From an uncultured Klebsiella sp. (GTDB lineage: Bacteria; Pseudomonadota; Gammaproteobacteria; Enterobacterales; Enterobacteriaceae): DNA of 8,340 bases. Shown in pieces: positions 1-6,992 of this stretch (position 1 is the first letter of the stretch; every line of letters starts with the position of its first letter). Position numbers and translations under genes: made by a program. The stretch spans positions 1-8,340 of the forward strand of contig CABUCP010000115.1 of NCBI GenBank assembly GCA_902490055.1. The letters are read 5' to 3'. The notes beneath the pieces are model-generated. The model was not told where the DNA came from, ran no database searches, and saw only the letters and a list, made by a program, of their open reading frames with translations.

Positions 1-310
1 TGCTGTCGAAGGTCAAATCAACGTTCAGTTTACCTTCGCCGGTCAGCGTATTATCGACCTGGAAAGCGACGCGCGGTTTCAGGGCTTTCATCCGTTCATC
101 AAAGTTATCAATATCGATTTCAAGGAACTTGCGCTCTTCGACCGCCGGCTGATTATCAACCGGCTTACCGACCAGATCCGCCATTACGCCCATCACAAAC
201 GGAAGCTGAATTTTGCGTTCCGCACCATAAATCTCTACGTCGTACTCGATCTGTACACGGGGCGCGCGGTTGCGTGCGATAAATTTCTGCCCACTTTTAC
301 TAGTTGCCAT
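1..310 (-). CDS. tssB: TssB (VipA-type) contractile sheath small subunit, partial (N-terminal 103 codons)
   Basis: This is the small subunit of the T6SS contractile sheath. With TssC it polymerises in the cytoplasm around the Hcp tube, and sheath contraction drives the tube out of the cell. Translating from the ATG at 308-310 gives a protein that begins MATSKSGQKFIARNRAPRV, continues through an EIYGAERKIQLPFVMGVMAD stretch and a KFLEIDIDNFDERM stretch, and reaches VDLTF near the edge. This is the conserved TssB N-terminal half. The frame stays open to the window edge, so the C-terminal part (the family is usually about 160-170 residues) lies outside. A good ribosome-binding site, GGAGA, lies 5 bases upstream of the ATG. 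The gene follows tssA after 75 bp, and TssC would be expected next. The family call is confident; only the missing end is unknown. Confidence 0.96.
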   Translation of the reverse strand, partial: MATSKSGQKFIARNRAPRVQIEYDVEIYGAERKIQLPFVMGVMADLVGKPVDNQPAVEERKFLEIDIDNFDERMKALKPRVAFQVDNTLTGEGKLNVDLTFDS

Positions 311-385
311 GATGTTCTCCATCGAAGATGCGCGGTAAAGGTTGAGCGCCAGACCTTATGCCTGTCGCGATAATGTCCGGACGCG
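311..385 (-). other. tssA-tssB intergenic gap (75 bp), no clear promoter or terminator
   Basis: This is the longest gap between genes in the window; the others are 2 to 16 bp. It contains the tssB ribosome-binding site. It also holds the palindrome GTCCGGAC at 375-382 and one copy of GTCGCGA at 364-370; a second copy at 389-395 lies in the last codons of tssA. On the minus strand a CATTAT hexamer resembles a -10 box, but no -35 box is seen at proper spacing. No hairpin followed by a T run is seen. The gap may hold a secondary promoter or an RNA-processing site, but the sequence does not prove either. Confidence 0.4.
316..320 (-). promoter_or_regulatory. Ribosome-binding site of tssB
   Basis: On the minus strand the sequence GGAGAACATC directly precedes the ATG at 308-310. 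It gives a GGAGA Shine-Dalgarno core with 5 bases of spacing. It fixes the tssB start and is one of the strongest sites in the window, fitting a sheath subunit needed in many copies. Confidence 0.8.
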
Positions 386-1396
386 TCAGTCGCGACGTCC
401 AAAAATGTTTTCCAGTTGATGAACGCCGTCCGGCGCTAAATCGCGGATGATGTCCATAAAATCCAGTTCAATTAGCCGCTGCACGCGTTCAATCATCAGC
501 GGCGCGGGATGACTCGGTTCATGCTGCGCAAAGTACTGCTTCACTTTTTCCAGCATCTGCTGCGCCTCAGTGCGACTGTTGATTTGCGCGCTGCGCCAGT
601 CAACGGCAGACGGCGGCGTCGCGCCGGGGGTAGCTTGATGTTCACTCACGGCACTCTCCTCGCGGGACGCGTGAAAGGTCGATATATCGGTCGCCTGACA
701 GGCGCCGGCGACCAGACCGACGGTCTTTTGCAGTTGCTCCATCTCCGGTACGCCGCTTTCGCCGAGACGCTCGCTTAATATTTCGCGAATGGTTTGCAGC
801 CGCTGATGAATGGCGAGGATAGCGTCAATGCCCGGCTGTCCGCCGCGCGCCAATTCATCAATCAGCCGCGAGCGACCGCCGGGATAATCGGCGCATTCTG
901 TTTTACTACCATCGAGCAGCGCCTGCGCATCGCGCAACAGCAGATCGTCGCCGTTGCTGCGTAACAAAATGGTGTTACGTAGCGCGCTGGTCAGCGCCGA
1001 TTTATCGCTTAGCCCCGCCAGCGCGTTGATGCGGTAAAACGGGTCGGTTTCCCCAAACTCTTCCAGTAGCGGATACATTGGCTGCCAGTACAGCGACAGC
1101 GCCTGCTGGACCAGCAGCAGGCCATCGGCGTAGCCGACCAGGCCGCGGCGCTTGGTCCACGCCTGGGTCAGCGCCAGCATGACGCGTAAATCTTTGGTGC
1201 GACTGAGTAAGCCAACCGCCAGTTTTTCTACCGTCGTCCAGTCGGCGGGTTCCGCCGGGATAATGGTATCGCCGAATTGTTGCTCAGCTTTGCCCTGCAT
1301 CGCCTGTTCCATTGCCTGAAAATCGGCATCGTATTCCAGGTTGTCGCCGCACGGTTGCTCTACGGTGACCGGAGCGAGAAAGTCATCAATATTCAT
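386..1396 (-). CDS. tssA: TssA, short ImpA-type T6SS assembly protein
   Basis: TssA helps start and organise baseplate, tube and sheath assembly in the cytoplasm; long forms also cap the growing distal end. The 336-residue product has the ImpA N-terminal domain at about residues 1-130, with the PCGDNLEYDADF signature at 15-26 and a conserved DWTTVEKLA segment at 52-60. A polar, Ala/Pro/Ser-rich linker at about 235-265 leads to a short C-terminal domain with NSRTEAQQMLEKV (273-285) and EPSHPAPLMIERVQRLIELDF (within 293-313). This is the short TssA architecture, not the roughly 500-residue form with an extended C-terminal region. The ATG at 1394-1396 is chosen because the ImpA motif begins at once and an AGG (1403-1405) lies 6 bases upstream. 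The gene follows tagF after 11 bp, so the two are probably cotranscribed and may be translationally coupled. Confidence 0.95.
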   Translation of the reverse strand: MNIDDFLAPVTVEQPCGDNLEYDADFQAMEQAMQGKAEQQFGDTIIPAEPADWTTVEKLAVGLLSRTKDLRVMLALTQAWTKRRGLVGYADGLLLVQQALSLYWQPMYPLLEEFGETDPFYRINALAGLSDKSALTSALRNTILLRSNGDDLLLRDAQALLDGSKTECADYPGGRSRLIDELARGGQPGIDAILAIHQRLQTIREILSERLGESGVPEMEQLQKTVGLVAGACQATDISTFHASREESAVSEHQATPGATPPSAVDWRSAQINSRTEAQQMLEKVKQYFAQHEPSHPAPLMIERVQRLIELDFMDIIRDLAPDGVHQLENIFGRRD

Positions 1397-1402
1397 TGCC
1401 TA

Positions 1403-1407
1403 CCTGC
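1403..1407 (-). promoter_or_regulatory. Probable ribosome-binding site of tssA
   Basis: The minus strand reads TAA (tagF stop), then GCAGGTAGGCA, then ATG. The GCAGG core is 6 bases from the start codon and directly abuts the tagF stop codon, so ribosomes ending tagF could restart on tssA. The match to the consensus is only moderate. Confidence 0.55.
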
Positions 1408-2115
1408 TTATTCAAACATCGGCGGATACAGGCCGTGACGGCCGGGTCTTGCGCCGCCGGCGGGGTCGAACAGCAGCGTGAATAGCTGGCCGGTCAGATT
1501 CCCGCTATGGACGTGGGTATAGAGCGGATAACCATCGGCGCGATTGGTCCACCAGAAACTGGTCTGCCGCTGCGGATCAAAGCAATCCGCCGCTTGCTGC
1601 CAGCCGATAGCGCCTGGCCCATCCTGCTGATAGCCAATTACGTCAAGAATTTCTGAGCGTTTTTCCACTTCGGCCATGTTTGGCGCCGGAATGGCCAACA
1701 GCGCCTGATCTAACTGCTCGGCGGAGAAACCGTTACGTACCGCGTGCAGCAGCGTTCTGCCTACCTGCTGATACCACTCTCCGGCCTGGGTCAGGATTGA
1801 CGGCGTCCACTCCAGCGGATTAAAGGCCACCTGCGCGCAGATGGGATACTGGCGGCCCACCCGATCGCGACCGGGGATCAAACACCCCATTTGCACCATC
1901 TGGCCGCTTAACATCGGCGGGACGACAAAATTCCAGACCGGCGCATTGCTGAACTGACGTTCGCCGCTGCGCTGCTCTTCCTGTTGCCAGGCAAGCAGAC
2001 CGACCTGAAACCATTGCGACCACTGGCGAACCAGGATATCCGGAAATCGACGTTGTAAAAAATCGCCGGTACTGGGAAGTTTCCCGTACCAGCTCATCGC
2101 AGCGGAGTGAGTCAT
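1408..2115 (-). CDS. tagF: TagF (ImpM family) T6SS-associated regulator
   Basis: TagF proteins are cytoplasmic T6SS accessory factors. In Pseudomonas aeruginosa TagF represses secretion post-translationally, acting through the forkhead protein Fha and opposing activation by the threonine-phosphorylation pathway. The 235-residue product has the family signature at its start, SWYGKLPSTGDFLQRRFP (8-25), then VPPMLSGQMVQMGCLIPGRD (65-84), the continuing RVGRQYP (85-91), and SFWWTN (186-191). No PP2C phosphatase domain is fused to it, unlike TagF-PppA fusions. The frame stays open further upstream to 2211, but that extension (RSRWSLRRTVFATRSS) is unlike the family and would overlap the tssM 3' end by 80 bp. 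The ATG at 2113-2115 has a strong AAGGAAAG site in the 16 bp gap after tssM. A start at 2097 is possible but lacks a comparable site. The family is confident; the repressor role here is inferred. Confidence 0.92.
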   Translation of the reverse strand: MTHSAAMSWYGKLPSTGDFLQRRFPDILVRQWSQWFQVGLLAWQQEEQRSGERQFSNAPVWNFVVPPMLSGQMVQMGCLIPGRDRVGRQYPICAQVAFNPLEWTPSILTQAGEWYQQVGRTLLHAVRNGFSAEQLDQALLAIPAPNMAEVEKRSEILDVIGYQQDGPGAIGWQQAADCFDPQRQTSFWWTNRADGYPLYTHVHSGNLTGQLFTLLFDPAGGARPGRHGLYPPMFE

Positions 2116-2119
2116 TCGG

Positions 2120-2127
2120 CTTTCCTT
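2120..2127 (-). promoter_or_regulatory. Ribosome-binding site deciding the tagF start
   Basis: The minus strand carries AAGGAAAG, with the AGGA core at 2123-2126, 7 bases before the ATG at 2113-2115. It lies in the short gap after the tssM stop codon (2132-2134). It supports this start over the longer frame that runs into tssM. Confidence 0.75.
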
Positions 2128-2131
2128 GCGG

Positions 2132-5100
2132 TTATGGACATGAGAAACGGGGAAGCTGGAACGGGTTGCGAATACTGTTCGGCGCAAACTCCAGCGTGAC
2201 CTGGTGGCCATCGACGTTAAACGTCGCCTGGCGGCTTAAACTGCTGCTGCCTGGGGCGGTGCGCGCTTTATCGAAAAAGCGGTTCAACGCCCACGAGCCG
2301 CTGGTAACCAGCGTCGCGGTCGTACCATTGGCCAGCCCCAGCTGCATGCGCACCTGATTGGTTCCACCCGGCCCCGGCCAGTTCATCATCTGCACGGCCT
2401 GCGGGCCGTGGCTATAGCGTAGCTGTTGGCCATCGACATCCAACGTCAGGTTAAGGATCTGGTTGTCCATACTGATGGTGCGGACCGTGACTTTAAATGA
2501 CGGCGTGGTCGCGCCGTTGGCAAAGAACGCATCGCGAATCGACTGCGCCTGCTGGAAAGGCCTCAACACGCCTTCGCTTCCCGGCAGCGTTTTACCGTCG
2601 ATACCGGGCATAAAGCGCCAGCTGGAGTGCGTGGTGTCGACTTTATTGGTCAGGTTGTCGCGGAAGAAGACGTCCATCATGCCGGTGCCAGGCGCAAACA
2701 TTCGCGCCAGATCGTCAGGAGTCACCTCGCTTCTGGCGCCACGAACCAGCGGATAGCGCCCGGCGATGGCCTGGCGGCAAAAACCGCCGACTTCGACGTT
2801 GATCCTTTTGCGCACGTTGTCGAGATCGCGACGCTGGGTATCACTGCTCGCGCCAACCGCCATCTTACTGAACATGGTTTGTAGCCCGCCGGGTAAACGG
2901 CCGGCGCTGGCCTGCAAACGGCTGATGGCATCGCCGCCCGGCGGCTGCATGCCGCTGTTGGTGGCGCCCTGTACCGCAGTCAGGTAGCGATAAAGCTCAT
3001 CGATCTGTTTGAGAAAATCATCAAACACAATCGTCTTACCGCCCTTTTCCAGCGGCTGCGCCAGCTCTATCAGCGGCGCGTAATGTTCGGTGACCAACTG
3101 TTCCGGCGTCTGACTAATCGCCGCGCCTTGGGTCGCGCCGCCGTCTTCACGGCGGAATAGCGCCTCCAGAGTGTGGGTGGCGCGGTTGCCCGGTTCAGCG
3201 TTGCTTTCACTTTTATCGGTATCCGGTTCAGCGCGCGCCAGATTCAGCACGGTACTCAGACTGACCACCAACCGGCGTAACGGTGAGTTGCTGGCGGAAA
3301 GCAAACGCGCGGTGTTGATCCGCGACGATAAATCGGCGCTGTTGTTGAGCTGAATATCGGCAAGGAAGCGATCCCAGTTGGCGATAAAATCACGGGTGTA
3401 CAGCAGGCGTACGGCGTTATCGGTTTGCTGTTTGTCTTCCTGCGCGCCAGCGGCGCCCAGAACCCAGAGATCATCGTCATGCAGCGCGCTGGTGACGTTA
3501 TCAATCTGTTTATTGAAAACCTGCCAGTAACCGTCCGGCGTATACAAACCGGGAACCCCTTCGGAGAGCGGCGTGCCGCTTTTACGCGAGAATACCAGTT
3601 CGCTCTGCGGGCCGCCGAGCGTGGCCAGCGATACCGGCTTAAGGTTATCGTCGTGTTCCAGCAGGCGCTTCAGGCGACCGTACACCCGCGAGGACAGCGG
3701 TTGCTGATTGATTAACGCCCGTTCGCGGGCAATCAGCGCATCGTCTTTCGCATACGGCGAGGATTGAATCTGCGGTTCCAGCAGCTGTACCAGGTGGCCT
3801 TCTAGCTGTCGCAGCTGTGCCTGAGTGACGTTCTGCGGTAGGTTGCGCTGCAGATTGAGCATCACCCAGGAGAGCAGGAATTTACCGTCGTACTGTTTAG
3901 GCTGATACAGCATTTGATAGGCTTTCAATGCCTCATAGCTGTATTCGGCATCGCTACCGTTATCGTTACGCAGCCAGGTGGTGATACGCATGGCGACATC
4001 GGGTAGCAATATTTGCTGCAGCGTTTTCTGATACAGCGCCTGTGACGCATCGCTCACATCATTACCGCGATACAGCCCCATGCGTCGGCTGAGCGGCGGG
4101 TCATTGACGTCAAAATCAGCGCTTTTCGGAAGCTCCAGCAAGCCATTGAGCAGCGGCAGCATGGCGAACAGATCGCGCTGAGCCGGATTTTGCAACGCTT
4201 TACTCTGCTGTTCAACCTGCGGCACCTTCGCCGACACGGCTTGCAGGTAGGCTTTGTTTTTGCCGTAGCTGGTTAACCACAGCGCGCCTAGCACCACTAA
4301 CAGCGCGGCAAGTACCGCATAACCAGCCCAAATCGCCGCGCGGTTACGCAATTCCCACCAGCGGTTCTGTCCGGCGATACCGGCTTCCTGGAAAATGACG
4401 TTTTGCAGCAGGTTTTTGATGAAGTAACTTTTACCTTTGGCGCCGGGGATTGGCGCTTCTTTGCTGACCGAATCCCAGTCGTCGTTCTCGCTACCCTGCG
4501 GCAGCGACAGCGCGCGGTTAAGTTCGCCCATCACCCGATCAAACGGCAGCCCTTCCTGGGTGCCGCTGGCGAAGTAAATGCCGCGCGGCGAAAATTCGGT
4601 TTCAAAATTCGATCGGGCAAAGACGGTACTGAGATAATCCGCTAGCAGCGGACGCAGCGCGGCGAACTCCTGTGGGAATAGCCAGGCTTCGGCGCGGGTT
4701 TTAGCGTCATGTTCGCGCAGCATGGTATCCGGCAGGCCGGCATCAAGCCGCTGCTGCAGCAAGGCGAACTCCTGCGTGAAGCTGCCCATCAGATCGAAGT
4801 CGGCGAGGCTCGCCTGCTCCCACGGGAATGTGAAGCCCCAGATTTGATCGCGCTGCGTTTTGTCATATTCGGCAAACCAGGCGCGGAAACCTTTGAGCAG
4901 GTCGGCTTTTGTTACCAGGACATACACCGGGAAACGAATGCCTAACTGTTCATTAAGCTCAGAAAGACGCTGGCGCAGATTGACCGCCTGTTGGCGCGAG
5001 GCTTCCGTTGATTGGGTTAGCAGGTCGGCAACGCTAATCGTCACGACTACACCATTAATTGGCTGGCGACGGCGGTATTTACGTAACAGACCGATAAACT

Positions 5101-5746
5101 TCAACCATTCGCTGGCATCCTGCGCCTGCTCACTCTCCTGAGTGGTATAGCGACCGGCGGTATCCAGCAGCACGGCCTCGTTGGTAAACCACCAGTCACA
5201 GTTTCGCGTCCCGCCAATCCCGCGTAGCGCGGTTTTACCAAAACGATCGGCCAGCGGGAACTGCAGCCCGGAGTTAGCTAACGCGGTAGTTTTTCCCGAC
5301 CCCGGGGCGCCAATAATCACGTACCACGGCAGTTGATAGAGATATTGCGTGCTGAACCGCTGGGTCCACTGCGCATGCGCATGACCGGTTTTGCTAAAGT
5401 GCGCTTTTTTCAGCATCTGCGCCGCTTCATCAAAGCGTTCGGCAAGGATCTGATCTTCGCTGTTCAGGCGCTGCTGCGGATCGTTACCCTGCGGCTCTTC
5501 CTTCAGGTTATCCATCAGCTTACGGTTAAGCCAGGCGTTGTACAGCCGCGGCAGAATATGGCTTTGCGCCCAGATGAGGTACACCAGCGCGATGGAGATA
5601 ATGCGGTTTTGTTCCGATTCCAGCGGGCGGGTATCCACAATCGACAGCAGCGGGCCAATCATCCAGATAACGGCAGCCACCGCCGTCGCGCCGAGAAAAC
5701 CCCATAGCAGCCGGTTGGTCAGTATGGAAAGCAGAAGTGTCAGCAT
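2132..5746 (-). CDS. tssM: TssM (IcmF family) inner-membrane complex protein
   Basis: TssM is the main structural protein of the T6SS trans-envelope complex. It spans the inner membrane, binds TssL in that membrane and contacts the outer-membrane lipoprotein TssJ through its periplasmic part. The 1204-residue product has two hydrophobic N-terminal segments (about 13-37 and 48-66). A cytoplasmic NTPase-like domain follows, with an intact Walker A GAPGSGKT (146-153), DTAG (195-198) and TKAD (279-282), then RGIYFASGTQEG (388-399). A third membrane helix lies at about 471-493. The long periplasmic region ends with the family's hallmark NPFQLPRFSCP. Length is normal and no frameshift is seen. The start codon lies 2 bp after the tssL stop, so the genes are very likely translationally coupled. 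NTP binding is inferred from the motifs; its need for secretion differs between studied systems. Confidence 0.98.
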   Translation of the reverse strand: MLTLLLSILTNRLLWGFLGATAVAAVIWMIGPLLSIVDTRPLESEQNRIISIALVYLIWAQSHILPRLYNAWLNRKLMDNLKEEPQGNDPQQRLNSEDQILAERFDEAAQMLKKAHFSKTGHAHAQWTQRFSTQYLYQLPWYVIIGAPGSGKTTALANSGLQFPLADRFGKTALRGIGGTRNCDWWFTNEAVLLDTAGRYTTQESEQAQDASEWLKFIGLLRKYRRRQPINGVVVTISVADLLTQSTEASRQQAVNLRQRLSELNEQLGIRFPVYVLVTKADLLKGFRAWFAEYDKTQRDQIWGFTFPWEQASLADFDLMGSFTQEFALLQQRLDAGLPDTMLREHDAKTRAEAWLFPQEFAALRPLLADYLSTVFARSNFETEFSPRGIYFASGTQEGLPFDRVMGELNRALSLPQGSENDDWDSVSKEAPIPGAKGKSYFIKNLLQNVIFQEAGIAGQNRWWELRNRAAIWAGYAVLAALLVVLGALWLTSYGKNKAYLQAVSAKVPQVEQQSKALQNPAQRDLFAMLPLLNGLLELPKSADFDVNDPPLSRRMGLYRGNDVSDASQALYQKTLQQILLPDVAMRITTWLRNDNGSDAEYSYEALKAYQMLYQPKQYDGKFLLSWVMLNLQRNLPQNVTQAQLRQLEGHLVQLLEPQIQSSPYAKDDALIARERALINQQPLSSRVYGRLKRLLEHDDNLKPVSLATLGGPQSELVFSRKSGTPLSEGVPGLYTPDGYWQVFNKQIDNVTSALHDDDLWVLGAAGAQEDKQQTDNAVRLLYTRDFIANWDRFLADIQLNNSADLSSRINTARLLSASNSPLRRLVVSLSTVLNLARAEPDTDKSESNAEPGNRATHTLEALFRREDGGATQGAAISQTPEQLVTEHYAPLIELAQPLEKGGKTIVFDDFLKQIDELYRYLTAVQGATNSGMQPPGGDAISRLQASAGRLPGGLQTMFSKMAVGASSDTQRRDLDNVRKRINVEVGGFCRQAIAGRYPLVRGARSEVTPDDLARMFAPGTGMMDVFFRDNLTNKVDTTHSSWRFMPGIDGKTLPGSEGVLRPFQQAQSIRDAFFANGATTPSFKVTVRTISMDNQILNLTLDVDGQQLRYSHGPQAVQMMNWPGPGGTNQVRMQLGLANGTTATLVTSGSWALNRFFDKARTAPGSSSLSRQATFNVDGHQVTLEFAPNSIRNPFQLPRFSCP
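4355..4362 (-). other. Chi octamer (GCTGGTGG) inside tssM
   Basis: An exact match to the RecBCD recombination hotspot octamer of enteric bacteria is read on the minus strand, within the codons for Arg-Trp-Trp near the third TssM membrane helix. Chi is frequent in enterobacterial genomes and one copy in 8 kb is unremarkable. Function depends on the host having an E. coli-type RecBCD. Confidence 0.45.
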
Positions 5747-5748
5747 CC

Positions 5749-6978
5749 TTAATTTCCTTGGGGCAATCCGTTCAACTCAGCCCGGGTATTATCGGGCGAC
5801 ACCAGCAGAGTGATTTCCACACGGCGGTTACGGGCACGGTTCTCAGGAGTAGTATTCGGCGCTATCGGGTTCATTTCTCCCCGCCCTTCGGCTTTCACGC
5901 GTTCAGGCTGCGCCAGGTGTTTTTGCAGTTGTTTCTGTACCGAACGCGCGCGTTCCAGCGACAGTTCATAGTTCGAGGCAAAGCGCGCGCTGCGGATAGG
6001 TACGTTGTCGCTGTAGCCGACGACGAGGATTCGACCACTAACGTTGTTCATCGCCTGGGCAATACGGTCAATCACCGGATCGTAACGATCGCGCACGACC
6101 GTTGATGCTGAGGCAAACAGCCCGTCGCCTTTCAAAATGACCACGCTACGGTCGGCTTCATCGCGCACGGCAACCAGCCCTTCAGCGATTTCAGGCCGCA
6201 GGAAACCCCGCAGGTTAAGTACCGCCGGCAGTTTTTCCGCCGGTTGGGCGATTGCCGCTTCCGGTAGCGGAGTTTGGTAGATTTTCGCCAGCACCGGATT
6301 CGTGGCATCACCCAGGCGCCAGTTAAGAATGATGTAGAACAAGCAGGCGGCGAAACCGGCTAACGCGACGCAGGCCCACAGCGGCACCACCGGGCGCCAC
6401 AGTTTTCGCAGCACCGGGCGATCTTCGCCGTGGGCGGATAACGGCGGCGCATAACCGCCGCGGACGCTGCAAATCATCTGCCACAGACGCTGTTTGATGG
6501 TTTCCAGCTGCGTACGGCCGTTATCCATGACCCGATAGCGCCCTTCAAAACCAAGCAACAAACAATAGTTAATCAGCTCCAGCAGATTGATGTGCTCGCG
6601 CGGGTTTTGCGACAGGCGCGCCAGCAGTTGGAAAAACTTCTCGCCGCCCCAGGTTTCATTGTGAAAGGTCACCAGCAGGCCGCTTCCCGACCACACGCCA
6701 GTGCTGCCCCACGGCGTTAATGCCGCCGCCTCATCCAACGCGGTGCACAGGCAATAACGCGCGCCGACGATCACCTCGTAGGGCAGCCCCGCCTGCTGGC
6801 CACGCACCTCAAAGCGGCGGATTTCGTCGATCAAACGCTGGCGCAAACCGGCCTGATCGTCATGGGAAACCGAATGGCGGATTTGCGGGATCGCATTAAG
6901 CAATGGGTTGGCGGCCGTCACCAGGGGATTGTTGCCGCGTACGCCATGGCTGGCGGCGGCCTGTTGTTCCTGCATCAT
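5749..6978 (-). CDS. tssL: TssL (DotU family) inner-membrane protein with C-terminal OmpA-like domain
   Basis: TssL is the tail-anchored-like inner-membrane partner of TssM; its cytoplasmic domain contacts TssK, TssE and TssM. The 409-residue product has a DotU domain at about residues 25-180, with ARYCLCTALDEAA (73-85), TFHNETWGGEKFF (104-116) and LGFEGRY (142-148). One membrane helix lies at about 197-218. A periplasmic OmpA-like domain then occupies about 275-395, with GYSDNVPI (321-328), SNYELSLERARSV (335-347) and NRRVEI (384-389). This extended form should bind peptidoglycan itself, so a separate TagL-type anchor is not needed. The chosen ATG at 6976-6978 is followed at once by a second ATG (6973-6975), and the upstream site (AAAGCGAG) is weak, so the first residue is uncertain by one. 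The gene follows tssK after 14 bp. Confidence 0.97.
   Translation of the reverse strand: MMQEQQAAASHGVRGNNPLVTAANPLLNAIPQIRHSVSHDDQAGLRQRLIDEIRRFEVRGQQAGLPYEVIVGARYCLCTALDEAAALTPWGSTGVWSGSGLLVTFHNETWGGEKFFQLLARLSQNPREHINLLELINYCLLLGFEGRYRVMDNGRTQLETIKQRLWQMICSVRGGYAPPLSAHGEDRPVLRKLWRPVVPLWACVALAGFAACLFYIILNWRLGDATNPVLAKIYQTPLPEAAIAQPAEKLPAVLNLRGFLRPEIAEGLVAVRDEADRSVVILKGDGLFASASTVVRDRYDPVIDRIAQAMNNVSGRILVVGYSDNVPIRSARFASNYELSLERARSVQKQLQKHLAQPERVKAEGRGEMNPIAPNTTPENRARNRRVEITLLVSPDNTRAELNGLPQGN
5755..5759 (-). promoter_or_regulatory. Ribosome-binding site of tssM within the tssL 3' end
   Basis: The minus strand reads CAAGGAAATTAAGGATG. The AAGGA core is in the last sense codons of tssL, 8 bases before the tssM ATG, and the tssL stop TAA lies between them. 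The overlap of site, stop and start points to translational coupling, which would help keep the two partner membrane proteins in balance. Confidence 0.75.
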
Positions 6979-6992
6979 GAACGCTCGCTTTC

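Noticed and set aside
311..400. Possible terminator after tssA, from the small palindromes GTCCGGAC and GTCGCGAC.
   Set aside because: The arms are only four bases, with no loop and no following T run, so an intrinsic terminator is not supported.
340..415. Possible sigma-70 promoter for tssB, with CATTAT as a -10 box and TTGGAC as a -35 box on the minus strand.
   Set aside because: The spacing is about 21 bp and the -35 match is poor, so it cannot be called from sequence alone.
509..778. Plus-strand open frame of 89 codons opposite tssA.
   Set aside because: It is antisense to a well-conserved gene, shows no recognisable domain, and similar shadow frames occur throughout this GC-rich window.
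2116..2211. N-terminal extension of tagF to an ATG at 2209-2211, overlapping the tssM 3' end.
   Set aside because: The extra 32 residues do not resemble the TagF N-terminus, they overlap conserved tssM codons, and a better ribosome-binding site fits the ATG at 2113-2115.
5333..5707. Plus-strand open frame of 124 codons opposite the tssM 5' end.
   Set aside because: It lies wholly antisense to the conserved TssM membrane and NTPase region, has no family motifs, and its Arg/His/Gln-rich composition is typical of a shadow frame.
5737..6105. Plus-strand open frame of 122 codons across the tssL-tssM junction.
   Set aside because: It is antisense to the OmpA-like domain of tssL, with no recognisable domain and no convincing independent start signal.
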